A stretch of 64,000 bases of DNA from Alviniconcha marisindica. Taxonomy: Eukaryota > Mollusca > Gastropoda > Provannidae. Numbering within the stretch: the first letter of the stretch is position 1; each line of letters begins with the position of its first letter. Shown here in pieces: positions 33,236 through 44,550 of this stretch. The notes beneath the pieces were generated by a model. The model searched no databases, was not told the origin of the DNA, and saw only the letters and a list, made by a program, of their open reading frames with translations. Both the position numbers and the translations under genes were made by a program. The DNA is taken from assembly GCA_018857735.1 (NCBI GenBank), contig JABMCL010002815.1, forward strand, positions 112,501 through 176,500, given 5' to 3'.

Positions 33236-33575
33236 ACGGGAGTGGGATGCAAGTTTCATGGTGGTGGAGAGTAGAAGTGTGCATGTCACCCCCACGGCCC
33301 ATGTCATATTTATTCACAATCACAGTCTCACTCTCAGTGCAACCTTTTCCTAAGGAGGCTAAGTGGTCCGATTTGTTAATTTGCAGGTAACACAAAGAGC
33401 CATCATAGAACTACTTTTCAATGGGAGTGGGATGCAAGTTTGATGGTGGGGGAGAGAAGAAGTGTGCCCTGTGTCATATTTATTCACAATTACAGTCTCA
33501 GTGCAACCTTTTGATCCGATTTGTTAATTTGCAGGTAACACAAACAGCCATCATAGAACTACTTTTCATGCACCG
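33236..33575. repeat. Direct duplication just upstream of the dioxygenase
   Basis: About 33236-33419 and 33420-33575 share GGGAGTGGGATGCAAGTTT, TCATATTTATTCACAAT, TTTGTTAATTTGCAGGTAAC and CATAGAACTACTTTTCA. The second copy ends about 55 bases before the start codon, so promoter or 5' UTR material is duplicated. Confidence 0.9.
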
Positions 33576-33625
33576 GACAGTGACAGACTGCCACATTTCC
33601 TTGTAAATGCAAAAGGGCAAGACCG

Positions 33626-36600
33626 ATGATCAAATGGTCTACTGCATTGCTGAATAGGGGCAACTGCAAAAAAGCATACCTTCAGCACCTCTGCCGCACC
33701 TTTGCGGTTCTCACTCTGAACTGTCACCATACAGTCGACACACCCAAGCTGCATAGAGGAATGGAGTACACCCCTGCTCCAGTTGGTGTGGAGGTGCGAG
33801 GTATCGATTTGAAACAGCCTGTTCCCGAAAACATTGTGGAGCAGATCAAAAAGGACGTCCACAAGTATCGTCTGCTCATCTTCAAAGACCAAGGTGTCAT
33901 CAGCGCTGACAGGCATGTGGAAATCTCACAGTGGTTTGGGGAACTGGAGTCCACATTCTACAAACACCCAAAGTCTCCTCACCCGGATGTGTTCCGGGTG
34001 TCGAACAACGAGGTGGAGGGTTGTACAAATGTCGGCCGCACTGGGTGGCACATTGATGGCAGTTTCATGGAGAAACCCTTCAGCTTTGCTCTTTATCACA
34101 TGGTGTCTGTGCCAAAAATTGGAAACACTGGTAAGATTCTAAGAAGGTATATATATATATTCTTACTTGGCAAGGAATGGGGGGCACACACACCACAGGG
34201 TTCCAGGCGAGATCAAGAGGAGGGAGGTGGAGCTGGACCCTCAAGTTAGCCCAGAAGAGATCATGAGCAGGGAGGTGGAGCTGGGCTGCGAAAGTTGGAC
34301 TTCTTTCACTTCGGGTTGTTCCTCAACAGCAGTGCAACATTGTCCTTGTGACTCTGCCCAAGCACGGCAGTTGAAACAGCAATTGCGCAGTGCACTCGTC
34401 ACTGCGCAATTGCAAGGGGATACCGCCTTAACACTTCCATTGTTCTGGGGCAGTCCATGGTCTCTCTGGTCTTTTTCGGGTGGTATCCGTGGTCGAGCCT
34501 TCACTCTTTCATCCTCTTCCCCCCCTGTCCCCTGTCCCTAATAAGCAACCTCGCTTCTGTGGACGTAAAGCAATATGGTCAAAGTCAAGGAATTGAAGTG
34601 GGGGGGGGGGGGGGGGGGGCTTGTAGGATCTGTGTGTGTTGTAAAAATATGGCCAGTAATTTACCAACAAGAGTTCTTACTTCTAGATGCTTTATTTCTG
34701 TATATAATATATTTATATGTTTGGTAAAGCATTTATTGCAAGTTTTTTTCAGTTACATCATTAACAATAACCACCAGTGAGGGTTTTGAGAGAGAAAAAA
34801 GAAATAGCCTTTTCTTCATCAAGATGGGTCAGCTGCTTTTATGTTATTTTTTAACCTCTTTCTTCCTTTCTTTTGTTTTTATAGCGCTATTTTCTTAACA
34901 TACTGTATTACTATTAGGTGAAGTTGTTATTTTATGCTCATGCTGTCTAAGTTAGAAAAACAACAGACGTTTTCTTTGTTTAAATTACAGCCTTTGTGCC
35001 TCTGAAGGAGTTGGTGGAAAGTTTGTCTCCAGAGAGGCGAGCCCGCTGGGAGCGCTTGTGGCGGACTGACCACCACTGGCAACACATACAGCCCTTGGTC
35101 TACCCTCACCCTGTCACCAAGCAGCCTGTAAGCGTAGCTCTATTTCCCTCTTGAGTTTTGTACAGTAAATATTATAGTGATCGTCACTGGCAACACGTAC
35201 AGCCCTTGGTCTACCACCCTCACCCAGTCACCAAGCAGCCTGTAAGTGTAGCTCTATTTCCCTCTTGAGTTTTGTACAGTAAATATTCTAGTGATCGACA
35301 CTGGCAACACGTACAGCTCTTGATCTACCACCTACATCCGGTCACCAAGCAGCCTGTAAGTGTAGCTCTGTTTCCCTCTTGAATCTTGTGCAGTAAATAT
35401 TATAGTGACCGTCACTGGCAACACGTACATCCCTTGGTCTACCACCCTCACCTGGTCACCAAACAGCCTGTAAGTGTAGCTCTATTTCTCTCTTGAGTTT
35501 TGTCCAGTAAATATTATAGTGACTGTCACTGGCAACATGTACAGCCCTTGGTCTACCCTCACCCTGTCATCAAGCAGCCTGTTAGCATAGCTCTATTTCC
35601 CACTTGAGTTTTGTACAGTAAATATTATAGTGATCGTCACTGGCAACAGCTCTTAGTCTACCACCCTCACCCGGTCACCAAGCAGCCTGTAAGTGTCGCT
35701 CTATTTCCCTCTTGAGTCTTGTACAGTAAATATTCTAGTGATCGTCACTGGCAACACATACAGCTCTTGATCTACCACCCTCACTCGGTCACCAACCAGC
35801 CTATAAGTGTAACTCTATTTCCCTCTTGAGTTTTGTACAGTAAATATTCTTGTGATTGTCACTGGCAACACGTACAGCTCTTGATCTACCACCCTCACTC
35901 GGTCACCAAGCAGCCTGTAAGTGTAAGTGTGACTCTAATTCTCTCTTGAGTCTTGTACAATAAACATTATAATGATTGTCACTGGCAACATGTACAGCTC
36001 TTGGTCTACCCTCACCCTGTCACCGAAACAGCCTGTAACTATGATTCCATCTTGTACAGTATTATTGTGATCATCACTGGCAACACATACAGCCCTTGGT
36101 CTACCCTCACCCTGTCACCGAAACAGCCTGTAACTATGATTCCATCTTGTACAGTATTATTGTGATCATCACTGGCAATACATACAGCCCTTGGTCTACC
36201 CTCACCCTGTCAACAAACAGCCTGTATCTATGATTCCATGACGACCCCCCCCCCCCCCCCCCCATTGTTTGGCGCAATACTGTGCCCACTCCACATGTGC
36301 AAACCTTAAAAGTCCTTTTTCTTTCAGACCATTTGCTTTCACCTGGGGATGACTGGCGGCTTTGTGTGGGACTATGGAACAGACAAGGAGCGACAGACAG
36401 ACCGACGCGAAACGGCACAGATTCTGCGAGAGATGTACCAAGAGATCACCAAGGACAATAACCGCCTTGTTTATTCTCATAAGGTGCAAGCTTTTTTTAA
36501 GGCGACTTGATGCGAAAGACTAGCTCTAAAGCCCCTTCTTAACTGGGCAAACTTTTGCTTCGTGAACCTGTCTGTCGAACCTGAAAAAAAGTTTGGCAAA

Positions 36601-37777
36601 CATAGTTGGTTCTTAAGATTTTGGGGGGTGAACTTTTGCTTCACAAACCTAGTTCAGGGTATTTGACAAACTGTGATGAAACTGTGTTCGGGGTCCCAAA
36701 AGCTTCGCTCAACATGTTCTGAGAATATGCACCCAGTTTGGCGAACCTTGCCTCTGATTGGTTGAGCAAAGAGAGCTCTCCTGTGGATGAGGAAGAAATA
36801 AAAATAAAAATGGAAGGCAGTGTCAATGCTTCACTCACTTCAGAGGGAACTGGCCTATTTGTTGACTTGTGGGAGGCGCAGCCTTGTCTCTGGGACACAG
36901 AATGATACAGTAGTTGGTTGAATTACCCTGTGACTGTGTGAGGGATGATTAAAGTATACTGACTTGATTTTAACCTACATTTTGGATCATGCTGTCTGCT
37001 GTGCTTCTGCCACAAGTTCAGGCCAAAGCTTGCATCTCATTATAAGCCAGTTAAGAAATGAAGTATAGTTCATTGCACTGTCTGAACCATGTTCAGCGAA
37101 TGAAAAGTTCATCTGAAGCTCAATTAAGAAACGAATTATAGTGCATCGAACTGTCCAAAGTATGTTCGGCAAACTAACACGTCACCCAATTAAGAACAGG
37201 CTTAAACCTTGCGTAAGATCCCAGTTTATGTCATGCTACGATCAGTCTGGGGTCTGGGGTGGCTTGCATTAATACTGTGTGTCACAGTTCTTATTGTCTG
37301 AGCCCTCACGTTATTTGATTTTTAATGATAATAATAGCAATAAATATTTTTTTTGCGCCTCTTCACAATGAGATGAGCGCAAGGCACTTGCAGTGAAAAT
37401 GCAAGGACTTAAGATCAAAGCTCAAAGCTACTCCCATTCTTCTCTCTCTCTCTCTTTTCCTCTCTTTCTCTCCCCTCTCTCTCCCTCTCCCCCACCCTGC
37501 TCTCTTCCTCTCTCTTTCTCTCTTTCTCTCCCTTTCTCTCCCCCCCCCTTTTATCTTTCCCCTCCCCGACTGTCATGATTTCTTTGATACTAAACATCAG
37601 GTGACTGACCAATCGTTTCAGTGGGAGGTTGGCGACTTCATCATCTCGGACAACCTAGCGGTGGGTCACGAGGCAACGCCAGAGACTCAGCGCCCCGTTT
37701 CCGAAGTTGGTCTGCGAGTGCTGCACCGCACCACGGTGCAGGGGAAATGGAAACCACTGAAAGAGCCTGAAAGTTAA
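33626..37777 (+). CDS. TauD/TfdA-type Fe(II)/2-oxoglutarate dioxygenase
   Basis: Exons: 33626-34130, 34991-35127, 36328-36483, 37622-37777; 317 residues, all junctions in frame. Iron ligands: His and Asp in GWHIDGSF (about residue 140), distal His in DNLAVGHEATPE (about residue 281). The 2-oxoglutarate-binding Arg is probably in GLRVLHRTT. The first 45 residues are basic and Cys/Leu-rich (LLNRGNCKKAYLQHLCRTF), possibly a mitochondrial presequence; an internal Met precedes the conserved GVEVRGIDL. Known family members hydroxylate small organic substrates such as taurine with O2 and 2-oxoglutarate; the substrate here is unknown. The end of exon 2 with its donor is repeated about ten times in intron 2. 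A MITE sits in intron 3. Confidence 0.88.
34131..34990. other. Dioxygenase intron 1, with retroposon tail and G run
   Basis: About 34535-34575 carries a CCTAATAAGC...CTGTGGACGTAAAGCAA tail of the GAGCTGTGTG retroposon. About 34600-34619 is a G run. Two ~60-bp direct repeats (CAAGAGGAGGGAGGTGGAGC, CATGAGCAGGGAGGTGGAGC) lie at about 34210-34290. Confidence 0.6.
35128..36232 (+). repeat. Tandem array copying exon 2 end, splice donor and intron start of the dioxygenase
   Basis: About ten units of roughly 95-120 bp. Each repeats the last ~60 bases of exon 2 (CACTGGCAACACGTACAGCC ... ACCAAGCAGCCT) and the first ~55 of the intron (GTAAGTGTAGCTCTATTTCC ... TTTTGTACAGTAAATATT). Most units keep the GT of the donor; one near 35800 has AT. 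Many keep the coding frame with an extra Pro/His codon (VYHPHP). Confidence 0.95.
36529..37202 (+). mobile_element. TA-flanked MITE, copy 1
   Basis: The termini are inverted: left AAGCCCCTTCTTAACTGGGC, right the reverse complement of AGCCTGTTCTTAATTGGGT. TA lies on each side (36527-36528, 37203-37204). The interior is non-coding (GGAAGAAATAAAAATAAAAA, CTTGTGGGAGGCGCAGCCTT). Copy 2 is at 60953-61592 in the opposite orientation. It sits 45 bases after dioxygenase exon 3. The TA flanks fit Tc1/mariner-type or similar transposases; the source is unknown. Confidence 0.85.
37320..37570. repeat. Dispersed repeat fragment and CT-rich tract
   Basis: About 37322-37410 is a (TAA)-linked fragment (GCGCCTCTTCACAATGAGAT). 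About 37435-37565 is a CT-rich tract in intron 3 of the dioxygenase. Confidence 0.7.
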
Positions 37778-37953
37778 GACGTGGAATCGGAACAGCACTA
37801 TTCCTTCCCATCTGGTCCATGTTCTTGCACGTCTTTGTGTTGGGATTTAACCCACTTGGCCCCAGACCAGCCGCTGCCCTTTCGCTAGGAAATCCCATGC
37901 AAAGGGAAGTAACAGTGTCAAATGATCCTGGTATACAACTTAAAAAAATCAAT

Positions 37954-37959
37954 AATAAA
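37954..37959 (+). terminator. Candidate polyadenylation signal of the dioxygenase
   Basis: AATAAA about 177 bases after the stop. Another lies at about 38054. Confidence 0.45.
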
Positions 37960-38069
37960 CACCAAACAAAAGTTTCAGCTCGCTTCGTATTTTCCCCAGT
38001 TTGTGAATACAGTGTTCTTGTATATCCAAGAGGTTTTGATTTTTTTCACTCAAAAATAAAAGTCAAATA

Positions 38070-39691
38070 ATTTAAAAATCCCAAGTCAGAAATGTCTGCA
38101 CCTGAACGTCAAGTTTTAGGGTGCTGACCGACTTTGCAAAATTTCCAGTTTGGATCTCCAAAGATGAAGCTCCATGTGTTAGGGTGCCCACCGAGCCAAA
38201 TTTGCAGTTCAAATCTCAAAGGATGAAGCTCTGATGCCATTGCTAACAGTAGGTCTTTTGTTTATTTTTGTGCATCTATCATGTGTCCATCTCACAGCTT
38301 TGGAAATTCACAGTGTCTCTCTAACTCCACCAAACTTCGAACAAAGGACAGCGCCAGAAGTAGTAAACAATAGTGGAAATGAGGCGACAAGTCTCACGAG
38401 AATCCCATTCCTGTTTGCATAAGCCGGGATGCTATTATGGAGCGTCTGCTAGCTGGCTGCTGCCGAGCAGTCTGGGGTTGCGCAGTAAGGGGAAAGAGTG
38501 GGCGGTGATGGGCGATCTGGGGCAAAGTGGGTTAAAAAAAATATTTTTAGTGCATCATGCTTTTGCGGTGACCCTGTGTTGTTGACGGGATGTTAAAATC
38601 TCAGTTCTTTGTGCCATTGCCAATATACCAGTGATTCTAAAATCAGTTCGAACTTAAAAAATAATTGCATCAGATTCTGCAACATCACTGTAACTGTATG
38701 CCCATTTCCACAGCTTGTACTGATAAACAAAAATGGATGTTTATGGATCACCTTGAAATGGTTGGAACATGGAAATATATATAGCAGAAATCCTCTGGTT
38801 CAAAGTGATTGTTTTAAAGTATTTGTGAGAAGGAGAAAAAGTTACATAGGCAGGACTGGTTGTTTATGTCTTACTATGTCAGGGTGAGGATTTTTATTGA
38901 TGCAGCTTCCATCAGACAGGTAGTGTGATGGTACAATATTATCTCTTTGCAGAGAGATTCGACTTCTGGTTCATCGTTTACATAAAACATTCAACAAATT
39001 TCACAATAAAACATTCCACAATTCAATCAGATATGGAGCTGAAAACCATTCAAAAGTCAAATGCAGAAACATTACACAATACATGTGCACACACACACAC
39101 ACACACGCACACATACACACACACATGCACGCACGCACACACATGTAATTGGTCACTGAACTTTTCATTGGTTTGTGTTAAAGCTTGTGACAATAAGAGT
39201 TAAAATGTGTAGGCAATTACCTCTTATCTAGTCAGATGAAGGTATAATGGTTCAACACTAGCTTCTTATCTAGTCGGCCATAGTGTAATTGTACAACACT
39301 GACACTTTGATGGATATTCAAAAACACTATAAAAAAGCTACTCGCTCATCTAGAATCACACGTGACAAGAGTGCAGTGAGCGCTTCGAGAGGCAGAGAGC
39401 AGCGCTATATAAAAGCAATCAGCTACAACAACTGACAGTAGGATCAAATTCTGGGTGCGGAGACCAGAATCACACATCTTCTTCCTGAAATTGTACCACT
39501 CTGGCATCACCCGTGTTCAGAGAGCCGGTGAGCATGAAAGGTGGAAGAATAGATGACAGGTACCTGTGCCCCCTGCCTGTGTTATGGTTTGGCTGGTGTA
39601 TCAGGGTCAGGCGAGCTTGTTTAGCTGCAGCTGGCTTGACAAATAACTATGTGCTTGCTGGAGTTTGTGTGTGCTTCTTGTTGCTTTCGTG

Positions 39692-39724
<33 letters not shown>

Positions 39725-42700
39725 GTCCATTTCTCGGCTGTGTTTTTATCTACGGATGAATGGAGTTATTCGTGCTTAAATAGGTTTGTTGAAAACACTA
39801 CAGCAGTATGTGATATGAGTCTTTATGTTTTGCTGTAATTTCAGTTGGTGATGCTGAAACAGGTTTGTTGAAAAGATGACAGCAGTGTATGATATGAGTG
39901 GGGTTTTTTTTGTGTGTGTTGTTGTGTTTTTTTGGGGGGGGTTGTTGCTGTAATTTCCATTGGCATTGCCCGTGGTGGCATACGGTACCATAGATGCAGA
40001 AATTGCAGCCCCTTCTACAGAACAAGTGGCAGTGTCCAAGAAAGTTCCCTGAATTAAGCCTGGAGTGGTAGGGTATAATATAGCTTTGCATGTTTCACCT
40101 ACAGATGAGATCTTGTTTTTCCAATTTTCACTCTTGCTGTTTCATTCAACTTCATTTCCCTCCCAGTCCTCCTGAGAGAAAGTCATTTTAGTCATGATCA
40201 GTGAATCAGATTGTGATTGGATTCATTTTGTTTTGCCCTGCTATCTTGGGGAAATTCAAGGTCAGAGTAATGCTTTTAATGTATTGAACCAAGTTTTAAT
40301 TATGTCATATTTTTAGATTTGTTATAATACAACATTGCTGACTTATTAGATCATGCTCATTTTAATTTTAGTTTTCAGAAGTTGTTTGATATTTCTGGAA
40401 ACTGTATCACCCTAATATATCCTATACAATTGGCTAGTAATTAACCCACCTAATTAGCTCCCTTCCCCATCTAGAACACACACTCAGCATATATAGTAAT
40501 GTTTAAAGTGGTAAACTATTATTGTGTGTTTTAATGCAGTAAAGGAATTTTTACACAGAGATTTGATTCCACTGCACATGTCCATCTTTCTGTGTGCATG
40601 ACTGTGTTTGGGAGTTGCTGGTATCATTGTAAAGTGCAGTACACTTCCACCTGTGGAAGATGGGGCACTGAATAAATCTCGTAATAAAATTAAGATGAGC
40701 TGTCTAATAATAATAAGTAATTACAATTCTGTCAACTGCAGTAAAGCGAGGAAAGAGGATACACGAGAGCTTACGTGCGTCACTCCACATCACCTTGGAT
40801 GCACAGCATGTGTGAATAGTTCCAGACCAAAAAAAAAAGGGAAACGAAGAAAGCTCCAGCATGCGCTCCATGCAAATGTCCCCTTTTACCACAAAAGCTC
40901 TCACGTGATGTCCTTCCTCACAGTATTGCGGGTGACAAGATTTATTACTGTCAGATATATTTGAAACGCATGACTACAATGGACAGTCAAGTATCAAACA
41001 CACACACAATGAAATTCCAGATCATCAGCCACATGATGGCATCATTTTATTTCACATTGCATGAATTTTTTCAACAATGAAAAATATTTCAGCAGCAACG
41101 ACCCACTGGTATCATGAACATCAGGTAATAATTATCATGTGTTCTCAGTATAATTTTATGCAATAATCATCTTTGGGAGTAAAATTCAAAGACAAATAAC
41201 AACACTGGACGGAAACTGTTCTGAAAGTACAATACCTGGGAACCAACAACAGTAAATCGCAGGTCTAATGAAAATAAAAACACCCAGAAGCATCTTGAAA
41301 GCTTGCATAAATGCAGACTGAGAATACATGTATTTGGCACGTAATACACTTCATGCCAACATTCTTCCAAACACTCGAGGCATTGAACACACCACAACTG
41401 AAACCAGATATGTACATTATTATCATTTTTCACCATTTAACTGTTGTTGTTTTTTTGCTTGAAAAAGGGGCTTAACCCAAACACTCTCATGTGTTTTGTA
41501 TTGTCATGTTAAATTAGCGTTCCTTTTAACCTTTAAGTGTTTTTGGATCTCGTACACTTTGCAGAAATGCACAAAAGCATAAAACTGTGAATGGAACTGT
41601 TCAAACAGCCAGTATCATTACTCTTCCTCTCTGCTACACCCCTTATCCACGACCAACCAATCTGACCCTTCATATTATCACAGATAAAAACAGATAGCTG
41701 AAAATTAAAGGGGACTCCTTAGAAAGAAACATCACAGCATTGATAAAACTGAGAAAGAAATAGAACAACCGTAGTTTTGAATTATGATTTAACTCAACTG
41801 ATGATCCAGTTTCATTTAACAATATGATTCAACCAACTGAAAAATAAGCAACTCGGTTCATCGTTTCACTGTATATTATTTATCTCTTCATTCTGTTAAA
41901 AAGGGGCAAGACCTGAAAGTTTGCTTACATTTTGTATTGCCTGAGTAAAATAAGCACTCTTTCAACCTTCTGTGGGTTACAAATCAACATTAGAAAGTTG
42001 TGAAATGTCTGGCACAAGTGCCACCATTCTGTGTCTGGCAGTCTGCGTCCGTGACATGAGTAAGGCCAGCATGCGTGGTAGAAGTGTATACTACATCAAA
42101 AGCAGCTCTTTTTTTCTGGTCTTCTGTGATGAAAAATAAAATAAAAGAACAAACGATGACTGGGCCCTGAGGCATTAAAAATTTAAACCCCTCCCAAAAC
42201 TTTTGCTTAAATATTGATAGCATAACCCCATGAAGCCTGCAAATGGAAAATTTTCTGTGTTTTTAGGCAATCTCGAATCGTCAGCTGGGGTTCCCTTTAA
42301 CACTGGAGTAAAATGGCAGTGAAATACGCAAGACGGCTGCATGGACGGAAAGTCCCCTGTCTCTTTCTCATGCATGCGCACATGCACACCCACGCATGCG
42401 TGCACACATACATATGCACACTCACACACACATGCACTGAACACACAATTACAAACCAAAGGTTACCCCATTAAAGGCTCATAAATTAAGATGGTTAAGT
42501 GAGCAGAAGGAACAGTTCCTATCAGCTCTATGAACACCGACGCACAGCATACAATGCTAGCAAAGTTACAGTACGCCTCTGACACAGGGATGTGGAAAAC
42601 GTTGATTTGTTTACCCCCAATTACCACTGGTAAACCACTGTGTAGATATTCTGTAAGAAGATGCACATTAATATCTCAAGTTGCCAAAACAGCTGCATGG

Positions 42701-43355
42701 ATGGAGTCTGTCGCTTTCTCATGCACACACACACACACACACACAAACCAAAGGCCAACCCAGAAAAGCACACACACAAACCAAAGGTTAACTCAGAAAA
42801 GCACATGCACACACATGTGCGTGCACACACACACACACATACACAATGAACACACAAACCAACACACATACAATGAACGCATGAACCAGAGGTTAACCAA
42901 AAAAAGCACATGCACACACATGCGTGCACACACACACACACACACAATGAACACACAAACCAACACACATACAATGAACACACAAACCAAAGGTTAACCC
43001 AGAAAAGCACACACACATGCACAACACGTACAAAATGCCATAAGGTGAACTGCAATACATTTGTGTAGTAGCGGAGGAGATGAGGCGGACCACTTCAACA
43101 TCTTCCCTAGCTCCAAGCTCCCATAAAGGAACAGAGAAGCAAGGTTTCATCGGCACACAAGTCTTATGCCAGCAGTGCGTACGGCAGGTTCACCTTTCCA
43201 GTTGAACATTGCAGTTCATGGGCAGTGATGATCCCTTTGCATACCAAAATGAGACAGTAGTCTATGTCACCAATTGTAGTTTGGTTTGCGAGGCAGAGGT
43301 CCTGCTGGACCATTTACACTAATAAATCTTCCAGGCTAGGCACAGGATACTGCAT
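38070..43355. other. Intergenic, no gene recognised; minor repeats
   Basis: About 38090-38235 holds two similar segments (CCAAAGATGAAGCTCCATG). A retroposon tail (TGACCCTGTGTTGTTGACGG) lies at about 38570. An AT run is at about 39690-39718. Fragments like the right arm of the foldback at 46672-47107 lie near 41450-41550 and 41895-41965. CA-rich blocks with AACCAAAGGTTAACCCAGAA spacers (about 42720-43020) form a loose tandem array. No coding exon was seen. Confidence 0.5.
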
Positions 43356-43359
43356 TTAC

Positions 43360-44210
43360 ACTTGGCTGTCCCAGGGTGGATGCAAGCCAGGCTCCACTCA
43401 GCTGTCCCATGATGGATGTGAGCCAGGCACCACTTGACTGTCCCAGGATGGATGTGAGCAAGGCTCCACTTGGCTATCCCAGGATGGATGTGAGCTAGGC
43501 TCCACCCAGCTGTCCCAGGATGGATGCAAGCCAGGCTCCACTCAGCTGTCCCAGGATGGATGTGAGCTAGGCTCCACTTGGCTGTCCAAGGATGGATGAG
43601 AGCCAGGCTCCACTTGGCTGTCCCAGGATGGATGCCAGCTAGGCTCAACTTGGCTGTCCAAGGATGGATGCAAGCAAGGCTCAACTTTGCTACCCCAGGA
43701 TGGATGCAAGCCAGGCTCCACTTGGCTATCCCAGGATGGATGTGAGGCAGGCTCCACTCAGCTGTCCCAGGATGGATGTGAGCTAGGCTCCACTTGGCTG
43801 TCCCAGGATGGATGTGAGCTAGGCTCCACTCAGCTGTCCCATGATGGATGCGAGTCAGGCTCAACTTGGCTGTCCCAGGATGGATGCGATCCAGGCTCCA
43901 CACAGCTGTCCCAGGATGGATGCGAGTCAGGCTCAACTTGGCTGTCCCAGGATGGATGCGAGCCAGGCTCCACACAGCTGTCCCAGGATGGATGCGCAAC
44001 AGGCTCAACTTGGCTGTCCCAGGATGTATGCGAGCCAGGCTCAACTTGGCTGTCCAAGGATGGATGTGAGCTAGGCTCCACCCAACTTGGCTGTCCCAGG
44101 ATGTATGCGAGCCAGGCTCAACTTAGCTGTCCCAGGATGGATGCGAGCTAGGCTTCGTTTGGCCGTCCCAGGATGAATGCAAGCCAGGTTCAACTTGGCT
44201 GTTTTTCTAG
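43360..44210. repeat. 36-bp minisatellite downstream of NEK8
   Basis: About 23 units contain GCTGTCCCAGGATGGATGCG and AGCCAGGCTCCACT. A period divisible by three keeps several frames open on both strands (AVPGWMRARLHT, RIHPGTAKWSLA). These are not taken as genes: no start context, no flanking exon and every frame is equally open. It may lie in the NEK8 3' UTR. Confidence 0.95.
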
Positions 44211-44550
44211 TGAGCGGGGTTCAGCTTAGCTCTGGAGTACAGCTGAGCATGGCTCACATTCCATACTGAGTCTGCTCAAGAGCGGTGAACAGCAATACAT
44301 AAAAGCGATCAAAACAACAACAACAGATGCTGCAGTCTGGAAGTGTAGCAAACAGATGACGCCTTTGGAGAAAAGACGACGTCAAGCTTCTGATTGAATC
44401 CTGGTTCAGACAGCAGATGTAAATGCAGCAGCCTGGGCCGAGCGGAGCGCAGGCCATAAATAAATAACACCCGTACGCTGTCGCAGCAGTTTTTCAGTCA
44501 ACTGTCAAGTCTGAAACACCCATGTCAGCAACATCTTGTACCTCACGCCA

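Noticed and set aside
43319..44151. Repeat-protein genes in the 36-bp array
   Set aside because: Several frames on both strands are open only because the period is a multiple of three; no start context or flanking exons.
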